Below the pieces are notes generated by a model. It was not told where the DNA came from. It saw nothing but the letters and a program-made list of their open reading frames with translations, and ran no database searches. Shown here piece by piece: positions 17,550-26,430 of a stretch of DNA of 28,973 nucleotides. A program made the position numbers and the translations under genes. Source of the stretch: Prevotella sp. (GTDB lineage: Bacteria; Bacteroidota; Bacteroidia; Bacteroidales; Bacteroidaceae); the NCBI GenBank assembly GCA_017442765.1, contig JAFRZC010000102.1, positions 1-28,973 of the forward strand, read 5' to 3'. Position 1 is the first letter of the stretch, and every line of letters starts with the position of its first letter.

Positions 17550-20500
17550 ATGATGAAACGATTAATATCTGTGCGGCTTTTGCCAGTGCTGTTTTTGCTG
17601 CTGCTGTGTGCGGGGCAGGCGCGCGGCGAGTATCAGTTCCGCCACTACGACCGCAACAACGGTCTCTCAGACAATACGGTGAACGCCATCGTGCAAGACG
17701 ACATGGGCTTCATGTGGTTTGGCACGAAGTATGGCCTGAACCGCTTTGACGGCAGCGCGTTCAAGAACTATTACAAGCAGAAAGACGCTCACAGCCTGGG
17801 CAACGACTATGTGAACACGCTCCACGTTGACGGCCGTAAGGAGATGTGGGTGGGCACCAGCGCGGGAGTGTATATCTATTCCCCTGTCACCGACTCGTTT
17901 CGCCGGTTTAGCGCACGGACGCTCGAGGGCGACTCCGTCGCGGCTAACGTGCACCTGATAGTCGGCCACGGCTCCAAGATCTACATGGCCACCCAGGGGC
18001 AGGGCTTGTTCTGCTACGATGTGGAGAAAGACGAGCTGCGCCGCCACAGGTTTGAGGGGCTGCCCAACGTCACGAGTATCGCCTTCGACGGCGGCAACCG
18101 TATATGGCTTGGCTTCTACGGTCGCGGATTGTACTATAGCGACAATGCGCTGGCCACGATAAAACCCCTTCTCGACGGCGAGGGCAACGAGCTGCTCGGC
18201 GGGATGGCCGTCAACGGCATCGTGCCGACCGAGCAGAACCTGCTCTACGTCGGCACGGAGACGAACGGGCTGATTGAGGTGAATCTCGACAGTCGCACGT
18301 CGCGCGGCATCTTTGAAATCGCCGATGGTAACCGCTACGTGCACAGCGTGCTGCGTTGCGACAATACGATCTGGGCTGCCACAGAGGCCGGCATCTATGT
18401 CTATGAGCTGCTGACCCACGAGCTGCAGCACTATGGCTACGAGCCCACCAACCCGTTCTGCCTGTCGGATAATCCCACGCAGACCGTCTATCGCGACCGC
18501 AACGGCGGCATCTGGGCGGGAACCTACTTCGGCGGCATCAACTATGCCCCGCGGCGGGTGTTCGTCTTCGACGCCTATATCCCCCGCGTCGATGTGCCCA
18601 ACTCACTGCATGGCCGCCGTGTGCGCGACATCGTGGAAGACAAGAACGGCATCATCTGGGTAGGCACCGAGGACGGCGGCCTCAACCGCTTCAACCCCAA
18701 GACCAAGACCTTCGAGCACATCGCCGCCAGTCAGGAGTTCCCCAATATCCACGGGCTGTGCTGCATCGGCGAGACTGTCTGGGTGGGCTCCTTCTCAAGC
18801 GGACTCCACGTCATCGACATCGCCACCGGCCGGCTGCTCAAATCCTACAGGGCAGGGATGCCCGGCACCTTTGCCAACGACAACATCTTTACCATACACC
18901 AGTTCCGCGACGGGCAGATCTACGTCGGAACCTTCAGCGGGCTCTACGCCTACGACGACAAGGCAGACGGTTTTGAGATTGTCAAGGGGCTGCCCGCCAA
19001 TCTTGTTTACGACATGCTCGAAGACCGCAAGGGGCAGCAGTGGGTCGTCGTCTATGGGCTGGGAATCTACAAGCGCCAGCGCGGGTCGGCCGGCTGGGTA
19101 CGCTATTCGTCGCGCGACGAGAAGCGGCACCTCTCGTCCGACAATATCGTCAGCATCATGGAAAGCACCGGCGGCGACATCTGGATTACGATGGAAGGCG
19201 GCGGCGTGAACCTCTACGACCCGAAGACCGACACCTTCGCCGAGATAGAGGTGCCCAGCTATCAGCCGCGGCGCGTCGTCTTCAGAATAGTCGAGGACGA
19301 CAAGCAGCAGCTCTGGATGTCAACCAGCGACGGGCTGCTCTGCTACAACCCGCAGACAAAGGCATGCCGGGTCTATACAACCGCTAACGGACTGTTCGAC
19401 AACAACTTTAACTACAGCTCGTCGCTCTATGCTTCCGACGGATACGTCTATATGGGAACGCTCGGTGGCCTCGTCTCCTTCAAGCCCGAGAGCGAGACTG
19501 CGAGAAGCGACAAACCGAAGATTGTGGCCACGGAGCTGCTCATCAACAATGCCGTCGTCGATAACTATACCCCCGGTACACCCCTTGCCGAGAGCATCAC
19601 CTACACCCGTCGCATCAGCCTCAGCCACGACCAGAACACCTTCTCGCTGAAAGTCTCGGTGCTCAACTTCGACGAGTTTGCCTCAGGGCACATCGAGTAC
19701 ATGCTCGAGGGCTTCGACACCCGCTGGCTCGACCTGCACGACGACAACCACATCAAATACACCAACCTCCCCTCGGGCCATTACACCCTCCGCGTGCGGA
19801 TGCAACCCGCCGACGCGACAAGTGCATCAGAATACCAACTGAGCATCATCGTCCGTCCGCCCCTCTATGCCACATGGTGGGCCTGGTCGCTCTACCTGCT
19901 CGTCATCGCCGCCATCGCCACCTTCATCTATCGCTGGCTCAACCAGAGAAGCCGTCTGAGAAGGAAGATAGCCATGGAGAAGTTCCAGCACGAGAAAGAA
20001 CAGGAGCTCTATCAGAGTAAAATCAACTTCTTCACCAACGTGGCCCACGAGATACGCACGCCGCTCTCGCTCATCAAGGGTCCCCTCGAGACCATCCTGC
20101 GCAAACCGCACGACGAGGAGGAGAAAGAAGACCTCAGCATCATGGACCAGAACGTCTCGCGACTGCTCGAGCTCACCAACCAGCTGCTCGACTTCAGGCG
20201 CACGGAGCAAAGCGGACTCAAGCTCAACTTCGAGCGCAGCAACATCGGCAAGCTCACCGAGAGTGTCTATGTGCGCTTCACCACCCTTATGAAGAACCGC
20301 GGCATAGAAGGACAGCTCATGCTGCCCGAGCAACCCCTCTATGGCTATGTCGATAAGGAGGCCTACAGGAAAATCATCAGCAACCTCATCAACAATGCCG
20401 TGAAATACTGCGAGAAGTACGTGAGGGTAACGCTCTCCGGCAATGAGGAGAACATCGTCGTTGTCTGCGAGAACGACGGCCCCGTCATCCCGCAGGAGCT

Positions 20501-21551
20501 GCGCGACAAAATCTTTACACCCTTCTTCCGTGCCGACTCAGCCGTCAACACCGCCACTCCCGGCAGCGGCATCGGCCTTGCGCTCGCCCACACCCTTGCC
20601 GAGCTCCACACGGGAACGCTCTCGATAGACGACTCCATGCAGCTCAACATCTTCCGGCTCACCCTGCCGCTCCATCAGACATCCATATTGCCCGACGCGG
20701 AAACACCTTCCTTCCCCTTGGAGGAGCAGGGGGAAGTCTCTCCCCTGGAGGAAGCCGGAGAACAAAAAGAAGAGCGCGAGACCGTGCTCATCGTGGAGGA
20801 CAACCAGCAGATGCTGCACTACCAGCGTCGTGTGCTACAGACTTCCTACCACGTGCTGATGGCCACCGACGGCCAGCAGGCTCTCGAAGTGCTCGCCAAG
20901 AACGATGTCGATATCATCATCTCTGATGCCATGATGGAACCAATGGGCGGATTTGAACTTTGTCGGCAGCTCAAGCACGATGTTAATTACAGCCACATTC
21001 CCTTTATCCTGCTCACTGCGCTCACCCTCGACTCAGCGAAAGTAGAAGGAATGGAGAGCGGTGCCGACTCCTACATCGAGAAACCTTTCTCTGTGGAATA
21101 TCTCGTTAGTGTCATGCAAAACCTGTTGCGTCAGCGTGAAGGAATGCGTCAGGCATACGCCTCCTCGCCCTTCGCCCAGCTCGATGCCACTGCCGTCAGC
21201 CATGCCGACGAGGAATTTGTACAACGGCTGCAGAAGGTTGTCAGCGAGAACCTCAGCGACAGCGATTTCGACATTGCCAGCCTCTCCGAGCAGATGTTCA
21301 TGAGCCGCACCAACCTCAACCGAAAGATAAAGGGCATCTACAACCTCACCCCCAACAACTACATCAAGCTCGAGCGGCTCAAGCGCGCGGCGCAGATGCT
21401 CAAGACCAATCAATATAAAATCAACGAAGTAAGCTACATGGTCGGGTTCACCTCACCGTCGTACTTCACGCAGTGCTTCTACAAGCAATTCGGGCTGTTG
21501 CCTAAAGACTTTATTGATAATTCCACCAACCAAACAACCAAACAACAATGA
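17550..21551 (+). CDS. Hybrid two-component system regulator (Reg_prop sensor, histidine kinase, receiver, AraC DNA-binding)
   Basis: Membrane regulator joining sensor and response regulator in one 1333-aa chain. Order: signal peptide 1-26; beta-propeller sensor of Reg_prop repeats, about 30-640 (MWFGTKYGLNRFDG, IWVGTEDGGLNRFNP); Y_Y_Y domain about 697-753; membrane helix about 772-795; HisKA with phospho-accepting H833 in NVAHEIRTPLS; HATPase with NLINNAVKY and GSGIGLALAH (near 1005); low-complexity linker 1050-1076; receiver with D1126 in IIISDAMM; AraC helix-turn-helix about 1230-1325. It senses an oligosaccharide in the periplasm and activates glycan genes; the neighbours imply a mannoside. 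The chain ends in NSTNQTTKQQ, encoded by octamer repeats, and its stop overlaps the GH38 start (ATGA). Tandem starts at 17550 and 17553. Confidence 0.95.
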   Translation: MMKRLISVRLLPVLFLLLLCAGQARGEYQFRHYDRNNGLSDNTVNAIVQDDMGFMWFGTKYGLNRFDGSAFKNYYKQKDAHSLGNDYVNTLHVDGRKEMWVGTSAGVYIYSPVTDSFRRFSARTLEGDSVAANVHLIVGHGSKIYMATQGQGLFCYDVEKDELRRHRFEGLPNVTSIAFDGGNRIWLGFYGRGLYYSDNALATIKPLLDGEGNELLGGMAVNGIVPTEQNLLYVGTETNGLIEVNLDSRTSRGIFEIADGNRYVHSVLRCDNTIWAATEAGIYVYELLTHELQHYGYEPTNPFCLSDNPTQTVYRDRNGGIWAGTYFGGINYAPRRVFVFDAYIPRVDVPNSLHGRRVRDIVEDKNGIIWVGTEDGGLNRFNPKTKTFEHIAASQEFPNIHGLCCIGETVWVGSFSSGLHVIDIATGRLLKSYRAGMPGTFANDNIFTIHQFRDGQIYVGTFSGLYAYDDKADGFEIVKGLPANLVYDMLEDRKGQQWVVVYGLGIYKRQRGSAGWVRYSSRDEKRHLSSDNIVSIMESTGGDIWITMEGGGVNLYDPKTDTFAEIEVPSYQPRRVVFRIVEDDKQQLWMSTSDGLLCYNPQTKACRVYTTANGLFDNNFNYSSSLYASDGYVYMGTLGGLVSFKPESETARSDKPKIVATELLINNAVVDNYTPGTPLAESITYTRRISLSHDQNTFSLKVSVLNFDEFASGHIEYMLEGFDTRWLDLHDDNHIKYTNLPSGHYTLRVRMQPADATSASEYQLSIIVRPPLYATWWAWSLYLLVIAAIATFIYRWLNQRSRLRRKIAMEKFQHEKEQELYQSKINFFTNVAHEIRTPLSLIKGPLETILRKPHDEEEKEDLSIMDQNVSRLLELTNQLLDFRRTEQSGLKLNFERSNIGKLTESVYVRFTTLMKNRGIEGQLMLPEQPLYGYVDKEAYRKIISNLINNAVKYCEKYVRVTLSGNEENIVVVCENDGPVIPQELRDKIFTPFFRADSAVNTATPGSGIGLALAHTLAELHTGTLSIDDSMQLNIFRLTLPLHQTSILPDAETPSFPLEEQGEVSPLEEAGEQKEERETVLIVEDNQQMLHYQRRVLQTSYHVLMATDGQQALEVLAKNDVDIIISDAMMEPMGGFELCRQLKHDVNYSHIPFILLTALTLDSAKVEGMESGADSYIEKPFSVEYLVSVMQNLLRQREGMRQAYASSPFAQLDATAVSHADEEFVQRLQKVVSENLSDSDFDIASLSEQMFMSRTNLNRKIKGIYNLTPNNYIKLERLKRAAQMLKTNQYKINEVSYMVGFTSPSYFTQCFYKQFGLLPKDFIDNSTNQTTKQQ
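20706..20764. repeat. G/C-skewed repeat-like segment encoding the kinase-receiver linker
   Basis: Two similar halves (CCCCTTGGAGGAGCAGG and CCCCTGGAGGAAGCCGG) encode FPLEEQGEVSPLEEAGEQ between the HATPase and receiver domains. It resembles the palindromic elements elsewhere in the window and shares GTCTCTCCCC with 10583-10616. Weaker evidence than the other elements; it could be an ordinary flexible linker. Confidence 0.45.
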
Positions 21552-21622
21552 AAAAAAATCCCTCATCCCTCATCCCTCATCTCTCATCCCTTCTTGCGCT
21601 CATCCTTCATCTCTCATCTCTC
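21528..21622. repeat. Octamer and heptamer tracts at the regulator/GH38 junction
   Basis: 21528-21548 holds about 2.5 copies of AACCAAAC, coding the regulator's last residues. 21558-21592 holds five ATCCCTC-type heptamers and 21602-21622 three more, separated by 9 bases. The heptamers code most of the GH38 signal peptide. Three heptamers equal 7 codons. Confidence 0.85.
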
Positions 21623-24121
21623 ACCCCCCTGAGTGCCCAGCAAGCCTATTTTGCCGACGGTTATCACGGGGGAGTCTATGGGCATTATCCCCTGGAATGG
21701 TACACCCAGTTCTTGGTTGACCAGCTGGAGCAACATCCCCAGTGGCGCATCGGCCTTGAGATAGAGCCTGAGACCTGGGACTCGGTTCGCGTCCGCACAC
21801 CGGAAGCCTATCAGCGGTTCCGCCACATGGTGGAAACGAGCGGGCGCATAGAGATTACCAATCCATCCTATGCGCAGTCATACCTTTACCCCATAGCAGG
21901 CGAGAGCATCATCCGGCAGTTCCAATATGGAATGCGCAAGCTGCGTGAGCATTTCCCCACCACACCCTTCGCCACGTATAGCTGTGAGGAGCCCTGCTTC
22001 ACCAGTCAGTTGCCGCAGATCCTGTCTCAACTTGGCTTTCGCCATGCAGTGTTGAAGTGTCCTGACACCTGTTGGGGAGGCTATACCGAGCCGTTCGGCG
22101 GTGAGCTGGTCAACTGGATAGGTCCCGACGGTACTTCCATGCTGTCAGTGCCCCGCTACGCCTGTGAGGCATTGCAGGAGAACACGGTGTGGCAGACCAT
22201 CGCATGGAAAAACACGCCGCAATTCTTGCAAGCCTGCCGACAGGCCGGTATCCGAAATCCTGTAGGCATGTGCTATCAGGATGCGGGGTGGAAGTACGGC
22301 CCCTGGCTCGGTCGGCGCGATCCGTCTGAGTATATTCTTTGGACAGACTATATCGAGCGAATAGCCGACAAAGCCTCAGCCACCGACTACCACATGACTC
22401 AGGAAGGCGTGCAAGTGGCACTCGTGTGGGGCTCACAGGTCATGCAGCGGATAGGTCAGCAGGTACGTCGGGCTGAGAACAGACTGCTCGATGCCGAGCG
22501 CATAGCCGCAATGGCCAATATCAAGACAGGGTTCCGTCCCGATCAGGCTTTGCTTGATGAGGCATGGCGGCAACTGATGCTCGCTCAGCACCACGACTCA
22601 TGGATAGTTCCCTATAACCGGTTGAACAAGCGAGGTACATGGGCTGACAACATCGCCCTTTGGACAGCTGAGGCTTGCCGGTTGGCCGATGCCAGTATCC
22701 AGCAGTCTACCGACAGCCCCTCTCCAAAGGGAGAGGGGAGTGGTTACTCCCCAATTGGGGAACATTATACTCCCCTCTCCCTTTGGAGAGGGGTTGGGGG
22801 TGAGGCTGTTTTTCTTAACACAACTGGCAAACAGCGGCATGAGGTGGTCAGCCTCACCGATGAGCAGGGACAGGAGACGGATGTCTTGGTTGATGTTCCT
22901 GCATTCGGTTACGCTCATATTGAGCCTACTCCCGCCCCCTCGTCAAACGCTGTCTCCCTTGCCGATGCCCGTTGCGTCGTTGACAACGGTACCTATCGGA
23001 TGGAGTTCGACTTGAGTCGTGGCGGAGTAATAACCAGCTTGTTCGATAAGCAGAGCCGCCGTGAGACCATTAACAGAAAAGATGAGTTTGGCTTTGGTGA
23101 GTTGCGCGGCTATTTTGAGCGCGACGGGCGTTACCGCTCCTCCACAGAGACCAAGGCTATGGCGACGGTCGTGAAAGATAATGATCTTATACAGCGCGTG
23201 CAAATAAACGGTCAGATTGCCGGTGTTCCGTTCAGTCAGACCTATACGCTGAAAAAGGGAACTCCCTTGATAGATGTAGAATTGACCATCAACTGGACTG
23301 CCCTGCCAGATGAACACCTTGAGCATCTGAAGATAGGCGACCATAAGCGTCGGACAAAAGAAGACAAGACAGCACCTTTTTATAACACGAGGAAAATGCT
23401 CAATGTCTATTTCCCAGTGACACTCAGACAGCCGAAACTTTGGAAGAACGCCCCCTTCGATGTGTGTGAGAGCCGGTTGGACAGCACATTCTTCGACCGT
23501 TGGACCGACATCCAGCACAATATCATCCATTCGTGGGTCGATCTTTACGACAAAAAGGTTGGTCGTGGACTGGCATTGTTTAGTAATCATACCACGTCCT
23601 ACTCCTTTGCTCCAAACCATCCGCTTGCGCTTACCGTGCAATATGCCGGACAGGGTCTTTGGGGGAGGAATCATAAGATAACCGAAGACACCCATATCCG
23701 CTATGCCCTTCTTCCTCATCAAGGCCGATGGGATGAGGCCGGTGTGTCCGACAGGAATGAGGAGTGGAACCATCCGCTCATTCTCTGCAGCCTCACCCCC
23801 AGCCCCTCTCGCAAGGAGAGGGGAGTGTATAGTTCTCCTACTGGAGGTGAGGCAGGGAAGGCTTCGCTCCTCTCGCTCGACGGCACAGGCTATCAGCTCA
23901 GTGCGATGCAAGTGGATGAAGATGGCAATCTGCTGATGCGTCTCTTCAATGCCGATGGCGACGGCAGCCCCCATCACATTAAGCTCGGTTTTCCTGTCTC
24001 ATCGGTCGAGGAGGTCGATTTGCAGGGAAATATCGTTGGGCAGCTCCGAATGGAGAATCAATTGTTGCAAGTGCAGATGCCCCGTTTTGGAATCAGAACA
24101 TACAAAATAAAGAAAAAATAG
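21548..24121 (+). CDS. GH38-family alpha-mannosidase, divergent subgroup, with repeat insertions
   Basis: Secreted glycosidase, 857 aa, expected to remove alpha-mannose. The signal peptide (residues 1-30, ending LSA before QQAYF) is encoded largely by heptamer repeats. The N-terminal catalytic domain runs to about 260 and the helical bundle carries QHHDS (H348-D350), matching the GH38 HHD metal-site motif. Where classical GH38 has the nucleophile Asp in IDPFGHS, this protein has E147-E148-P in YSCEEPCFTSQLPQILSQLGF, here given as a continuous motif of about 20 residues; the usual HxD near the N-terminus reads HGG. This appears to be a known bacterial subgroup, but its chemistry may differ. 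Repeat-derived inserts occupy about 390-415 (before the C-terminal beta-domain) and 749-773. It is coupled to the regulator (ATGA) and lies one base from GH92. Confidence 0.85.
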   Translation: MKKNPSSLIPHLSSLLALILHLSSLTPLSAQQAYFADGYHGGVYGHYPLEWYTQFLVDQLEQHPQWRIGLEIEPETWDSVRVRTPEAYQRFRHMVETSGRIEITNPSYAQSYLYPIAGESIIRQFQYGMRKLREHFPTTPFATYSCEEPCFTSQLPQILSQLGFRHAVLKCPDTCWGGYTEPFGGELVNWIGPDGTSMLSVPRYACEALQENTVWQTIAWKNTPQFLQACRQAGIRNPVGMCYQDAGWKYGPWLGRRDPSEYILWTDYIERIADKASATDYHMTQEGVQVALVWGSQVMQRIGQQVRRAENRLLDAERIAAMANIKTGFRPDQALLDEAWRQLMLAQHHDSWIVPYNRLNKRGTWADNIALWTAEACRLADASIQQSTDSPSPKGEGSGYSPIGEHYTPLSLWRGVGGEAVFLNTTGKQRHEVVSLTDEQGQETDVLVDVPAFGYAHIEPTPAPSSNAVSLADARCVVDNGTYRMEFDLSRGGVITSLFDKQSRRETINRKDEFGFGELRGYFERDGRYRSSTETKAMATVVKDNDLIQRVQINGQIAGVPFSQTYTLKKGTPLIDVELTINWTALPDEHLEHLKIGDHKRRTKEDKTAPFYNTRKMLNVYFPVTLRQPKLWKNAPFDVCESRLDSTFFDRWTDIQHNIIHSWVDLYDKKVGRGLALFSNHTTSYSFAPNHPLALTVQYAGQGLWGRNHKITEDTHIRYALLPHQGRWDEAGVSDRNEEWNHPLILCSLTPSPSRKERGVYSSPTGGEAGKASLLSLDGTGYQLSAMQVDEDGNLLMRLFNADGDGSPHHIKLGFPVSSVEEVDLQGNIVGQLRMENQLLQVQMPRFGIRTYKIKKK
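22714..22796. repeat. Palindromic element with 25-bp perfect inverted repeat inside GH38 gene
   Basis: Arms at 22717-22741 and 22769-22793 are perfect 25-bp complements, extendable by three pairs with one G-T. Each arm is itself a hairpin (CCCCTCTCC / GGAGAGGGG, 9 bp), and the 27-base centre contains the 14-base palindrome TCCCCAATTGGGGA. Left arm reads SPSPKGEGS, right arm TPLSLWRGVGG, all in frame. The right arm's opposite strand reads LTPNPSPKGEGS, the complete form of the module. Confidence 0.9.
23792..23858. repeat. Second palindromic element inside GH38 gene
   Basis: CTCACCCCC begins a module related to the one at 22714-22796, with stem CCCCTCTC-GCAAG-GAGAGGGG (8 bp), then a smaller CTCC-TACT-GGAG hairpin. 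It reads LTPSPSRKERGVYSSPTGGEAG in two stretches, in frame, between two beta-strands of the C-terminal domain. Confidence 0.85.
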
Positions 24122-24122
24122 A

Positions 24123-26414
24123 ATGAAAAAGACCTTTTTATTATTAATGGCTTTAGGCTGTGGCGGTATGATGTGGGCACAACCGTCGCCAGCCTCTTAC
24201 GTGAATCCCTTTATCGGTGCCTCGACCAATGTCGATGCCGCAGGTGCTTATCATGGTCTTGGCAAGACCTTCCCCGGTGCGGCGACTCCCTTCGGAATGG
24301 TTCAGGTGAGTCCGCAGACTATCACAGGCGGCGACAACGGCTCGGGCTACAGCAGCGAGCACAAAACCATCGAAGGCTTCTCAATGACACAGATGAGCGG
24401 GGTAGGGTGGAATGGCGACCTCGGCAACTTTCTTGTGATGCCTACCACAGGCCGGATGTTTACCTCCTCAGGAAAAGACGGGGGGATTAAGGGCTGGCGT
24501 TCGCATTACGATAAGACCTCGGAAACAGCCCGCGCCGGCTATTATTCCGTCCAGCTCACCGATTACAATATCAAGGTGGAAACCTCTGCCACAACGCATT
24601 GTGGTATTCTGCGTATGACGTTTCCACAGAACGACCAGTCGCGCATACAGATTGATTTGGCGCGTCGTGTGGGTGGAACGGCAGAGGAGCAGCAGGTCAG
24701 CGTAACCGACGACCACAGCATAGAAGGCTGGATGCGCTGCACTCCTGACGGTGGCGGTTGGGGCGATGGTGAGGGGCATGCCCTCTACACGGTGTATTTC
24801 CATGCCGAGTTCTCGCGTCCCTTCTCCGATTATGGCTTTTGGCAGGCGGAGATTCCAGAGGGACAGAGCCGTCACAACGATGACGTGGCGGGCGAGACCT
24901 ACCAGCGCATATTGGCCAGTGCGAAGGTCGTTCGTGGTGGGCAGTCGTTGCAAGGTAAGAGCATCGGTTTCTTCACCGAGTTCCCGACAGAGCCGGGCGA
25001 GCAAGTGGAGATGAAGGTCGGCATTTCGTTTGTCGATCTCGACGGTGCCCGGAGGAATTTTGAGAAGGAGGTCGCGGGAAAAACGTTTGAGCAGGTACGC
25101 CGCGAGGCTCGTGAGCAATGGAACCGTGAGCTGGGCAGGATTGAGATAGAGGGAGGTACCGACACGGAGCGGACGATATTCTATACGGCACTCTATCATA
25201 CAATGATAGACCCGCGTATCTATACCGATGTCGATGGGCGTTATGTGGGTGGTGACTATCAGATACATCAGAGTGACGGCACCTTCCAGAAACGTACCAT
25301 CTTCAGCGGATGGGATGTCTTCCGTTCGCAGTTCCCCTTGCAGACGATTATCAATCCCGAGCTGGTCAACGACATGCTTGGCTCGCTCATCTCGATGGCC
25401 GAGCAGAGCGGTCGCGAGTATTATGAGCGTTGGGAGTTCCTCAACAGTTATAGTGGCTGCATGCTTGGCAATCCCGCTATCTCTGTGCTTGCCGACGCCT
25501 ATGCGAAGGGCATACGGGGCTATGACGTTGAGCAGGCTTATCAGTATGCAAAAAATTCTTCTGCGAAGTTCGGCAACGACCGTCTCGGCTATACGCCTGG
25601 CACGCTCGGCCTGTCGCACACCTTGGAGTATGCCTATACCGATTGGTGCGTGGCGCAGCTGGCCAAGGCTCTCGGGAAGAAGGCCGACGAAAAAGATTTT
25701 CTGAAGAAAAGCGAGGCTTGGCGGCTGATGTTTGACAAGCAGAAGGGCTGGTTCCGTCCGCGTAATGAAGACGGCTCATGGGTGGAATGGCCCGAGCAGG
25801 GTCGCTTGCAGGAGTGGTATGGTGCGATGGAGAGCAATGCCCTGCAGCAGGGTTGGTTCGTGCCCCACGATGTGAAAGGCATGGTCAGGCTGATGGGTGG
25901 CCGCGACAAGGTGCTGAAGGATTTGCAGTGGATGTTCGAGCAGACCCCACAGGACATGTTCTGGAACGTCTATTACAATCATGCCAACGAGCCCGTTCAC
26001 TTTGTGCCCTACTTGTTCAATCAGCTCGACGCGCCGTGGCTGACACAATACTGGACACGCTATATCTGCCGTCATGCCTACAAGAACGATGTCGAGGGAC
26101 TTTGCGGCAACGAGGACGTGGGACAGATGTCGGCGTGGTATGTGCTCTCGGCCTCGGGCATTCATCAGGCTTGTCCGGGCAATATGCGTGTGGAGATTAC
26201 CTCGCCCGTATTCTCCAAGATACGGTTCCGTCAGCCCAACGGAAAAATCTTCACCGTCGTTGCGCACGACAACTCGCTTGAGAATGTTTATATACAGCGT
26301 CTTGTGCTGAATGGCAAGCCCCTGAAGGCATGTCATATCGATTTCAGCGAAATTGTCGCAGGCGGCACATTGGAACTATGGATGGGAGATAAGCCAAATC
26401 ATCAATTGAAATAA
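24123..26414 (+). CDS. GH92 alpha-mannosidase
   Basis: Secreted calcium-dependent, inverting exo-alpha-mannosidase of a family expanded in Bacteroidetes for N-glycan and mannan use. 763 aa with signal peptide MKKTFLLLMALGCGGMMWAQ. The N-terminal beta-sandwich opens with YVNPFIGAS and FPGAATPFGMVQVSP, and the (alpha/alpha)6 barrel follows. Family blocks are FSGWDVFRSQFPL (near 395), YNHANEPVHFVPYLF (near 618) and CGNEDVGQMSAWYVLSA (near 661), which carry the catalytic acid and base region. In the last block the residue after GN is Glu where many members have Asp (GNDD). It starts one base after the GH38 stop, so it is in the same operon. Linkage preference (alpha-1,2, 1,3 or other) cannot be read from the sequence. 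Confidence 0.95.
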   Translation: MKKTFLLLMALGCGGMMWAQPSPASYVNPFIGASTNVDAAGAYHGLGKTFPGAATPFGMVQVSPQTITGGDNGSGYSSEHKTIEGFSMTQMSGVGWNGDLGNFLVMPTTGRMFTSSGKDGGIKGWRSHYDKTSETARAGYYSVQLTDYNIKVETSATTHCGILRMTFPQNDQSRIQIDLARRVGGTAEEQQVSVTDDHSIEGWMRCTPDGGGWGDGEGHALYTVYFHAEFSRPFSDYGFWQAEIPEGQSRHNDDVAGETYQRILASAKVVRGGQSLQGKSIGFFTEFPTEPGEQVEMKVGISFVDLDGARRNFEKEVAGKTFEQVRREAREQWNRELGRIEIEGGTDTERTIFYTALYHTMIDPRIYTDVDGRYVGGDYQIHQSDGTFQKRTIFSGWDVFRSQFPLQTIINPELVNDMLGSLISMAEQSGREYYERWEFLNSYSGCMLGNPAISVLADAYAKGIRGYDVEQAYQYAKNSSAKFGNDRLGYTPGTLGLSHTLEYAYTDWCVAQLAKALGKKADEKDFLKKSEAWRLMFDKQKGWFRPRNEDGSWVEWPEQGRLQEWYGAMESNALQQGWFVPHDVKGMVRLMGGRDKVLKDLQWMFEQTPQDMFWNVYYNHANEPVHFVPYLFNQLDAPWLTQYWTRYICRHAYKNDVEGLCGNEDVGQMSAWYVLSASGIHQACPGNMRVEITSPVFSKIRFRQPNGKIFTVVAHDNSLENVYIQRLVLNGKPLKACHIDFSEIVAGGTLELWMGDKPNHQLK

Positions 26415-26430
26415 AATACGAATAATAAAT

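Noticed and set aside
24468..25619. Antisense frame of 383 codons opposite GH92
   Set aside because: Shadow of a clear GH92 gene; no recognisable protein features.
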